Of a stretch of DNA of 64,000 nucleotides, positions 16,308 to 22,688 are shown in pieces. The stretch comes from Acidimicrobiales bacterium (GTDB lineage: Bacteria; Actinomycetota; Acidimicrobiia; Acidimicrobiales; JAVJTC01): NCBI GenBank assembly GCA_040219085.1, contig JAVJTC010000002.1, positions 1-64,000 on the forward strand. Direction: 5' to 3'. The translations under genes were made by a program, and so were the position numbers. The notes below the pieces were generated by a model that had not been told where the DNA came from, searched no databases, and saw only the letters and a list, made by a program, of their open reading frames with translations. Within the stretch, counting starts at the first letter, position 1; every line of letters begins with the position of its first letter.

Positions 16308-17750
16308 TCAGAACTCCAACGCGGACAGGTCGGGGTGCCACCGGGCCGCCCTGGACACGGCATCGCGCCACCGTTCACGGTCGAAGGCGCCGGACGGTTC
16401 GACCACCGCGGCGGGTTGCCAGAGGTCACCGATCTCGTCGAGGTCCGACCACATGCCCACAGCCAGCCCGGCGAGGAACCCGGCCCCGTTCGTCGTCCGC
16501 TCGGGCCCGGGGGAGAGTTCCACGGGCCGGGCCGCGGCATCGGCCAGAGCCTGCACGAATACGGGGTTCTGCGACATGCCTCCGTCGACCCGCACCGTCG
16601 ACAGCGGGTGCCCGCCGTCGGCCTCGGCGGCCTCGATCAGGTCGACGCCCCGCTGGGCTACCCCCTCGAGTACCGCCCGGACGATGTGGGCCCGGGTGGT
16701 GCCGCGGGTGAGCCCGAGAAGGGTGCCGCGCGCGCCGAAATCCCACCTGGGCGTCCCGAGCCCGAGCGGCGCCGGTACGTAGAGGACGCCCTCCGCGTCG
16801 GAAACCGATGTCGCGAGAGCGGCGGTATCGGCGGGGGTGTCGACGAGGCCGAGGTCCTCGACGAGCCAGTCCACGTTGGTTCCGGCCGCCATCATGATCG
16901 CCTCGACGCCGTAGGTGATCGTGCCGTCCCGCTGCCACGCGACGATGGGGAAACAGCCGGCGTCGCCGCGGTGGCTGAACGAGGGTCGGGCCTCGCCCAC
17001 CACGAGGTCGAGCATTCCCCCGGTACCGAAGGTGATCTTCGCCTGGCCGGGTCGCACACAGCCCTGGCCGATGAGGGAGGACTGCTGGTCGCCCACCAGC
17101 GCGGCGATCGGCGGAGTGCCCGGGAGTGCGGACGCCTCGCCGACGATGCCCGTCGAGTCGACGATCGTCGGGAGGACGCTGCGCGGAACGTCGAGTGTGG
17201 CGAGCGCAGCGTCGTCCCAGCGGTCACCGTCGTCGGTGACCAGGCCGGTGACACCGGCGTTCGTGGCATCGGTGACGTGGACCGCCCCCTGCGAGAGGGT
17301 CCAGGCCACCCACGTGTCCACGGTGCCGAAGCAGAGGTCCCGGGTGCGCTCGGCGTCGTGGGCGTCGAGCAGGTTCACCAGCTTGGTCGCCGACTGGTTC
17401 GGAGCGAGGCGCAGCCCTTCGCCCTGCAACGTGAGGCATTCGCCGACCGTGCGCAGATCCTGCCAGCTGAGGCCCGGCCCGACGGGTTCGCCGGTCGCCC
17501 GATCCCAGACGATGGTCGAGGCCCGTTGGGACGCGATACCGACGGCATCGACGGGGCCATCCGCGCCCAGGACCTCCGTCGCCGTGGTGAGCGCGGCCTG
17601 CGCGAGGGCTGTGGCGTCGATCTCGACGAGACCGGGGAACGGCACGTCGGGCGGTGTCAGCCGCCGACTCTCGTGACGGACGTGACCGTCCTCGCCGATG
17701 GTCGCGGCGCGCACGCCGCTCGAACCGACATCCACGACGAGAACTCTCAT
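16308..17750 (-). CDS. FGGY-family carbohydrate kinase (glycerol-kinase-like, second copy)
   Basis: This 480-residue sugar kinase of the actin-like ATPase fold shows VVDVGSSGVRA (phosphate 1) near the N-terminus, SWQDLRT, GTVDTWVAWTLSQG, LVGDQQSSLIGQGC, KITFGTGGMLDL (phosphate 2), and VRVDGGMSQNPVFVQALAD (adenosine motif). These segments closely parallel glycerol kinase, and the gene closes an operon with glpD through a small membrane protein, all with 4-base overlaps. Glycerol or a related polyol is therefore the likely substrate. A second, more canonical GlpK is at 35390..36856, so this copy may act on another polyol. ATG 17750 gives the standard N-terminus MRVLVVDVG. Confidence 0.85.
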   Translation of the reverse strand: MRVLVVDVGSSGVRAATIGEDGHVRHESRRLTPPDVPFPGLVEIDATALAQAALTTATEVLGADGPVDAVGIASQRASTIVWDRATGEPVGPGLSWQDLRTVGECLTLQGEGLRLAPNQSATKLVNLLDAHDAERTRDLCFGTVDTWVAWTLSQGAVHVTDATNAGVTGLVTDDGDRWDDAALATLDVPRSVLPTIVDSTGIVGEASALPGTPPIAALVGDQQSSLIGQGCVRPGQAKITFGTGGMLDLVVGEARPSFSHRGDAGCFPIVAWQRDGTITYGVEAIMMAAGTNVDWLVEDLGLVDTPADTAALATSVSDAEGVLYVPAPLGLGTPRWDFGARGTLLGLTRGTTRAHIVRAVLEGVAQRGVDLIEAAEADGGHPLSTVRVDGGMSQNPVFVQALADAAARPVELSPGPERTTNGAGFLAGLAVGMWSDLDEIGDLWQPAAVVEPSGAFDRERWRDAVSRAARWHPDLSALEF

Positions 17751-18127
17751 GTCCGCTTCCTCTCTCCCCAGAGTGCGCCGATCACCCCGGCGCTGACGAT
17801 GACGGCGGCACCGGCGAAGACCCCGGTCCACGTGACCTCGCCGGAGTCGGCCGCCCATCTGATCACAGCGACGACGACGACGACGAGGTACGCCAGCGCA
17901 GCGGCGGCGCCCGCGTGCAGCGTCGGGGCACTGATCGCCCGCCGCGCCGTGACAGCGCCGGACAGCGCCGCAGCGGCCACGATCAGGGCGAACGGGACCG
18001 CGACCCACGCCGACGAGGAGAGCTCGTCGGCGACGAGGACGCTGACAACACCCACCGGCACGGCGAGCGCGAGCAGAACGGCGGCGCCGATCGCAAGGGC
18101 GCGGGTCTCGAAACGGGGAAGGTTCAC
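17747..18127 (-). CDS. Small four-helix membrane protein in the glpD operon
   Basis: This 126-residue protein has four hydrophobic stretches: ALAIGAAVLLALAVPVGVVS, WVAVPFALIVAAAALSGAV, AAALAYLVVVVVAVIRW and GVFAGAAVIVSAGVIGALW. It ends with the charged GERKRT. No family is recognised. It starts in an ATGA overlap with the end of glpD and ends in an ATGA overlap with the FGGY kinase, so the three are translated together. A role in polyol uptake or in anchoring GlpD is conceivable but not shown; it has no known glycerol-facilitator (NPA) motif. Confidence 0.75.
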   Translation of the reverse strand: MNLPRFETRALAIGAAVLLALAVPVGVVSVLVADELSSSAWVAVPFALIVAAAALSGAVTARRAISAPTLHAGAAAALAYLVVVVVAVIRWAADSGEVTWTGVFAGAAVIVSAGVIGALWGERKRT

Positions 18128-19692
18128 AGCCTTACGGTGCGGTAGTCGTCGGCGGCGGCCTGCACCCGGGGCGCATCCCAGCCGAGTTCCTCGCCCAGGA
18201 CGATGGCCACGCGATCGGCTGCCGCTTCAGCCGCACCCTGATCCGTCATGCGCAACCTCGTTCGACGGTCGAGAACATCGGCGACGGTGCGGGCCATCTC
18301 GTAGCGGGCGGCGTAGCGAACTTCGGCGGTCAGGATCGGAGCCCGGTCGGTCAGTCTCTCGCCGCCGTCCGCGGCAGCCATGGCCATGACGGCCCCCGCC
18401 TCTCCGCCGTGGCGGCGCACCAGCCGTCCGGAGATGGCTGCGCCGAGCGCGGGATCGGTCATCACGTCGTCGTGTCCTGCAGTCCCGCGCAGCGGGAGGT
18501 CGGCCGTCCGGCAGCGACGGACCACCCAACGGTCCAGGTCGTCGGCGAATTGGTGTACGACGGCGTCGACGGTGTCGGCAGCCACCATCCGGTACGTCGT
18601 CAGCGTCGCAGCCGAGACAGTGACCATCCCGGTCGCCGAACGAACAGGGGTTGCACGGCGCGCTCGCCGTCGGGGCCGCAGTGCTGACGTGACGGACCTG
18701 ATGTCGTCGGTGCCAGGCGAGACGGTGGTCGTCTCCCGCACGCGCTCGAGGATCGCCTCGACACCGGCCCGCTCGGGCGGAACCCTGTCGGCCGGGACCG
18801 CCACCGGCCCGAGCAGCACCACGTCACCCCACGGGACCACTGCGACAGCCGGCAGGCCGGGAAGCACCGTCGCCGCTTCGAACGGGAGACACGAGGCCGA
18901 GACCGCAACGTGGGTGACCCGGTCTGTCTCCTGGTGGGTGGTGGGAACCGAGCCGTCGAGGCGGGCGATCTCGCCTGTGGTGACGCCGCCCGCGTTGACG
19001 ACGGCGCGGGTGGCCACGGTGAACTCGTCGCCGTCGGCCAGGACGCGCACTCCCGCCACCCGGCCCGAGGCACCGTGCTCGACGCCGACGACCTCCGCGT
19101 GGTTCACCACCGTCGCGGCGTGGTCGAGACACGCCGTGCGCACGAGGGCGAGGACCAGGCGTGCGTCATCGATCACGGCGTTGTCCACCAGGAACCCGCC
19201 GTCGAGGTCCCGCAGTACCGGCAACAGCGCAGCAGCCTCCGCGGCGTCGATGTGCCGGTGGCCGTGTTCACGGCGTCCCTCCAACAGGCCATAGGCCCAC
19301 AGCATCCGGTCCACCGTGCGAGCGAAGCCCAGATCCACGCCCCGTGAGGGCATGACGAACGCGAGGGGCTCGATGAGGTGGGCGGCGTTGGCGAGCAGTC
19401 GTCGGCGCTCCCCGAAGGCGGTGGTGATGAGGCGGCGGTCGCCATCGGGAAGGTGGCGTAGTCCGCCGTGCAGGAGCTTGGCGGAGTGTGCAGACGAGCC
19501 GGACGAGAAGTCGTCGCGTTCGACGAGAGCGGTGCGCAGACCACGTGATGCGGCGTCGAGGGCGACGCCCGCGCCGGTGAGCCCGCCTCCGACCACGACC
19601 ACGTCGAAGGTCCGATCGGCGAGCTCCGCGAGCATCGTCGAGCGGTCGAATCGGCGCGGGCCGCGCAGCTGCTCCGGTGCCACCGACCGCAT
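18124..19692 (-). CDS. glpD: Glycerol-3-phosphate dehydrogenase, FAD-dependent
   Basis: This 522-residue flavoprotein oxidises sn-glycerol-3-phosphate to dihydroxyacetone phosphate and passes electrons to the quinone pool at the inner face of the membrane. The FAD-binding dinucleotide fold is VVVVGGGLTGAGVALDAASR (31-50). It is followed by LVERDDFSSGSSAHSAKLLHGGLRHL, the strongly conserved GlpD segment that positions flavin and substrate. Downstream, LVDNAVIDDARLVLALVRTA and VVNAGGVTTGEIARL are also typical, and the C-terminal DAO_C-type helical domain begins near 390. It is the first gene of an operon with the membrane protein and FGGY kinase. No Shine-Dalgarno is obvious before the ATG at 19692. 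Confidence 0.93.
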   Translation of the reverse strand: MRSVAPEQLRGPRRFDRSTMLAELADRTFDVVVVGGGLTGAGVALDAASRGLRTALVERDDFSSGSSAHSAKLLHGGLRHLPDGDRRLITTAFGERRRLLANAAHLIEPLAFVMPSRGVDLGFARTVDRMLWAYGLLEGRREHGHRHIDAAEAAALLPVLRDLDGGFLVDNAVIDDARLVLALVRTACLDHAATVVNHAEVVGVEHGASGRVAGVRVLADGDEFTVATRAVVNAGGVTTGEIARLDGSVPTTHQETDRVTHVAVSASCLPFEAATVLPGLPAVAVVPWGDVVLLGPVAVPADRVPPERAGVEAILERVRETTTVSPGTDDIRSVTSALRPRRRARRATPVRSATGMVTVSAATLTTYRMVAADTVDAVVHQFADDLDRWVVRRCRTADLPLRGTAGHDDVMTDPALGAAISGRLVRRHGGEAGAVMAMAAADGGERLTDRAPILTAEVRYAARYEMARTVADVLDRRTRLRMTDQGAAEAAADRVAIVLGEELGWDAPRVQAAADDYRTVRL

Positions 19693-19796
19693 CCTATTGG
19701 GCGGCCGGTGATCGTCTTGGCGCGTTGTCGCTCGGGGGTGCTAAGCCTGGCGATGTCGGTGTGACCCCCCTCAGCACGACACAAGGCAGGGCAGCG

Positions 19797-20054
19797 ATGG
19801 AACCGGACTGGCGCGATGGCGCGGCCTGTCGAGGAATCGACGCGATGATCGTCTACCCGGCGACCGACGAAGAGGCCCTACCGGCCAAGGCGATATGTGG
19901 AGAGTGCCCCGTGCGGGAGACCTGCCTCGAGTACGCACTGAGCCGGCGTGAACCCAGCGGTGTCTGGGGTGGCACGACCGAGGCCGAGCGGCGTCGGATC
20001 ATCCGGAGGCGCCGCCGGCAGGCCCGGTCCGTGGCCGCGAGCGGAGCCCGGTGA
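19797..20054 (+). CDS. WhiB-family iron-sulfur transcription factor
   Basis: This 85-residue Wbl protein has four cysteines in the canonical pattern: Cys11 (GAACRG), then CGECPVRETC with Cys-x2-Cys-x5-Cys. They coordinate a [4Fe-4S] cluster. The GVWGGTTEAERRRIIRRRRR that follows contains the G[VI]WGG turn and the basic DNA-binding tail. Wbl proteins bind region 4 of the primary sigma factor and are confined to actinobacteria and their phages. The ATG at 19797 begins the standard MEPDWRDGAACRG. Its stop codon overlaps the GTG of trpD by 4 bases, an unusual translational coupling between a redox regulator and a tryptophan gene. Confidence 0.96.
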   Translation: MEPDWRDGAACRGIDAMIVYPATDEEALPAKAICGECPVRETCLEYALSRREPSGVWGGTTEAERRRIIRRRRRQARSVAASGAR

Positions 20055-21097
20055 GTCTCGACGACCACGAAGGCTGGCCCGGGGTCCTGGGTCGGCTCAT
20101 GGCCGGCGAGGATCTGCCGCGTGCGGTCGCCCGTGCTGCGGCCGAGTCCATTCTCGCCGGCGATGCGACCCCGGTGCAGATCGGGGCCTTCGCTGTCGCT
20201 CTGCGCCAGAAGGGCGAATCGGTCGACGAGTTGACCGGCGTGCTCGAAGCGATGCGCGCCGAAGGTGACCACGTCCCCGTCGACGCCTCCGTTCTCGGTC
20301 TCGTCGACACGTGTGGCACCGGAGGTGACCGCAGCCATTCGATCAACGTCTCGACGATCGCCGCGCTGGTGGTCGTCGGTGCCGGTGGTCGGGTGTGCAA
20401 GCACGGCAACCGGTCGCAGTCCTCCGCGTGCGGCTCTGCCGACGTCCTGGAGGAACTGGGCGTCGTCATCGATCTGGGACCCGACGGTGTGGCGGCATGC
20501 ATCGAAGAGGTGGGCATCGGGTTCTGCCTCGCGCCACGGTTCCATCCGGCGATGCGCCACGCGGGCCCGGCCCGACGTGAACTCGGCGTGCCCACCCTGT
20601 TCAACTTCCTCGGACCGCTGGCCAACCCGGCGCTGGTCCAGCGCCAGGTGGTGGGTGTCTCGGACCCGGCGATGGCACCGAAGATGGCTGAGGTGCTCGC
20701 TGCGACGGGCTCGCAGCGGGCGATGGTCGTTCACGGACTGGACGGGCTCGACGAGATCTCCCTCGGCGCGCCGACCGAGGTCGTCGAACTGCGCGATGGC
20801 CAGGTGACGACCTGGCGGCTGGATCCCGCCGAGATGGGTCTCGCGCCGGCGGGCATCGAGGACCTGCGGGGCGGCGACGCCGTGGTCAACGCGGCAGCGG
20901 CGCGGGCCGTGCTCAGCGGTGAGTCCGGCGCCCACCGCGACGTCGTGGTCGTGAACGCGGCCGCTGCACTTGTCGTCGCGGATGTGGCGCAGGATCTGAG
21001 CGACGGGATGGCCCGGGCGCAGCAGGCGCTCGACACGGGAGCGGCGGCCACGGCACTGGCGTCGCTCGTCGAGGTCTCCAACCGCGTCGCGCGGTGA
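20051..21097 (+). CDS. trpD: Anthranilate phosphoribosyltransferase
   Basis: This 348-residue enzyme makes N-(5-phosphoribosyl)anthranilate from anthranilate and PRPP, the second step of tryptophan synthesis. It has the glycosyltransferase-3 layout: an N-terminal helical domain (about 10-75), then VDTCGTGGDRSHSINVSTIA (PRPP/Mg binding), VCKHGNRSQSSACGSADVLE, and FCLAPRFHPAMRHAGPARRELG (anthranilate channel), and PTLFNFLGPLANPA. Later GLDEISLGAPT matches the DE metal-binding motif. The GTG start at 20051 overlaps the whiB stop (GTGA). No other trp genes are in the window, so the pathway is dispersed. Confidence 0.96.
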   Translation: MSLDDHEGWPGVLGRLMAGEDLPRAVARAAAESILAGDATPVQIGAFAVALRQKGESVDELTGVLEAMRAEGDHVPVDASVLGLVDTCGTGGDRSHSINVSTIAALVVVGAGGRVCKHGNRSQSSACGSADVLEELGVVIDLGPDGVAACIEEVGIGFCLAPRFHPAMRHAGPARRELGVPTLFNFLGPLANPALVQRQVVGVSDPAMAPKMAEVLAATGSQRAMVVHGLDGLDEISLGAPTEVVELRDGQVTTWRLDPAEMGLAPAGIEDLRGGDAVVNAAAARAVLSGESGAHRDVVVVNAAAALVVADVAQDLSDGMARAQQALDTGAAATALASLVEVSNRVAR

Positions 21098-21101
21098 CGG
21101 G

Positions 21102-21107
21102 TACCCT
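21102..21107 (+). promoter_or_regulatory. -10 box (TACCCT) before the zinc-ribbon gene
   Basis: TACCCT lies 7 bases before GTG 21115. It favours that start over the GTG at 21094 and suggests an internal leaderless promoter within the trpD operon. Confidence 0.45.
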
Positions 21108-21114
21108 CGGCCGG

Positions 21115-21357
21115 GTGAGCGAACCCCGCTACCGCTGCACGGCGTGCGGCAACCTGACCCGCTTCGACATCACCGCAACCCGTCGCACCCGGGCGTACCA
21201 CCACTACACGGTCGGTGGCGATCTCGAGGTGGAGAGCACCGACGTGCTGTCCGAGACCATCGAATCGGTGTGTTGTCGCTGGTGCGGTACCGACGCATCG
21301 GTGGTGCGGGTGGACGACGCGGTCGCGGCGGAGAGCCCGGGGGAGTCAGGGACCTGA
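21115..21357 (+). CDS. Small zinc-ribbon-like protein
   Basis: This 80-residue protein has two knuckles, CTACGNLTRFDI near the N-terminus and VCCRWCGTD about 45 residues later. Together they could form a Cys4 zinc ribbon. The intervening segment (RTRAYHHYTVGGDLEVES) is conserved-looking and His-rich. No enzymatic motif is seen. I recall similar orphans in related actinobacteria, without a known function. It sits between trpD and the NYN-domain gene, overlapping the latter's presumed start. An RNA-related role is suggested only by that neighbour. Confidence 0.65.
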   Translation: MSEPRYRCTACGNLTRFDITATRRTRAYHHYTVGGDLEVESTDVLSETIESVCCRWCGTDASVVRVDDAVAAESPGESGT

Positions 21358-22688
21358 GCGACGTCGAGGTCGACCTGCTCCGGCCGGTGCTGGAGGCGGC
21401 GGTGGACCTGGCCCGCGTCGCCGAACGCTCCGGCGCCGGCTCGGCGCCCCCGGCGCTGAAGACGTTCCTGCGCTTCACGACGTTTCCGCCCAAGGCTCTC
21501 GCGAGCGTCAAGAAGGTCCTCGAACGAGACGACGACCTGCGCGCCCAGGTGGCGGCGCTGGTCTCCGACGACGAGGTCGCACCCGCCGCCCGCGAGTGGC
21601 TCGAGCGAACCGACGGCTGGCGGGAACGCTACGAGGGCCTGGTCGACGAGCGCCGTGCCGCGGAACGTGAGGCCGAGATCAGCCAGACCGCGAAGAAGGC
21701 CGGTCGCAGACTCGCGGCAGCCGAGGCCGCCCGGGACCGGGTCCAGGCCGAACTGGACGAGGCACGCGCCGGCCTCGAGGAATCCGCTCACGAGCTCACC
21801 GCCGAGCGGGCCCGCCGCCGGGCATCCGAGGAGGAGGTCGAGGAGGCCGCCGCCGAAGTGGCCGCCCTCGAAGCGAAGCTCGCCAGAGCGGTGCAGGATC
21901 TCGACGGGGCACGCAACCTGGCCGATCGACGCCTGGCCGATCAACGCGAGCTCGAAGCCGAGATCGCCCGCCTCACGGCGGAGCTGGCCGAGATGGCTCG
22001 GATGGCTCAGACAGTCGAGTCGGCGTCGGTCGCGGACGAAGCCGACCAGCAACCACCGACCGGAGAGGCCCGGGACTGGCCCGAACGCGGCCTGATCGCG
22101 GGTTCGATCCGCGAGGCGACCGCCGGCGCACAACGGCTGGCGGCGGCACTCGAGGATCTGGCGCGGCTGGTCTCCCCTCCACCTGTTCCGGAGGCTCCGG
22201 AGCCGGTGGCCGCGGCGCCCAGGCGGCGCCGGCAGCCCATCCCCGTTCCCGCCGGGCTGTTCGCCGACAGCGACGACGCGTTGGCGCATTTCCTCGCCGT
22301 GCCCCACGTCCTGGTCATGGTCGACGGCTACAACGTGGCGATGCTCGGCTGGCCCGAGGGCGATCTCGAGACGCGCCGTGACCGGCTGATCGGTGGCCTC
22401 GAGACCCTCGCAGCGCGCACCGGTGCGGCCTTCGATGTGGTGTTCGACGGCGCCGATGTCGGTGTGGTCGCAACGGTCGGCCGGTCGATGGGGGTGAAGG
22501 TGCGCTTCACCAGCCAGGAGGTCGAGGCTGACGACGTGATCATCGCCGACGCCGCCACCGTGCCTGTCGACCGGCCCCTGGTCGTCGTGTCGAACGACCA
22601 CAGGGTCCGCGACGGCGTGGCCGCCGTCGGCGCAACGGTCGTGTCCAGTGACCGCCTACTGAGCGCGCTGGGTCGACAGCCCGGCTAG
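21354..22688 (+). CDS. Coiled-coil protein with C-terminal NYN (YacP-like) ribonuclease domain
   Basis: The N-terminal part (VDLLRPVLEAAVDLARVAER) is followed by LKTFLRFTTFPPKALASVKK, a segment known from actinobacterial RNA-binding NYN proteins. A long Ala/Glu/Arg coiled coil follows (about 80-235). The C-terminal domain (about 325-440) has VLVMVDGYNVAMLGWPEGDL, DVVFDGADVGV, EADDVIIADAATV and VVVSNDHRVRDGVAAVGATV. These give the four acidic residues of a PIN/NYN nuclease, predicted to cut or process structured RNA. No ATG or GTG fits the N-terminus exactly: CTG 21354 overlaps the preceding stop, and GTG 21387 is the alternative. Its stop shares CTAG with the convergent kinase gene. Confidence 0.82.
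   Translation: MSDVEVDLLRPVLEAAVDLARVAERSGAGSAPPALKTFLRFTTFPPKALASVKKVLERDDDLRAQVAALVSDDEVAPAAREWLERTDGWRERYEGLVDERRAAEREAEISQTAKKAGRRLAAAEAARDRVQAELDEARAGLEESAHELTAERARRRASEEEVEEAAAEVAALEAKLARAVQDLDGARNLADRRLADQRELEAEIARLTAELAEMARMAQTVESASVADEADQQPPTGEARDWPERGLIAGSIREATAGAQRLAAALEDLARLVSPPPVPEAPEPVAAAPRRRRQPIPVPAGLFADSDDALAHFLAVPHVLVMVDGYNVAMLGWPEGDLETRRDRLIGGLETLAARTGAAFDVVFDGADVGVVATVGRSMGVKVRFTSQEVEADDVIIADAATVPVDRPLVVVSNDHRVRDGVAAVGATVVSSDRLLSALGRQPG

Noticed and set aside
15798-18389. An 863-codon plus-strand open frame over the FGGY kinase, membrane protein and NTF2 genes
   Set aside because: It is antisense to well-recognised genes, and its product lacks any known fold. Long antisense frames are a by-product of very high GC at third codon positions.
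21094-21114. Upstream GTG 21094 as start of the zinc-ribbon gene
   Set aside because: It is possible through a GTGA overlap with trpD. GTG 21115 has a TACCCT box 7 bases ahead and begins directly with the conserved part.
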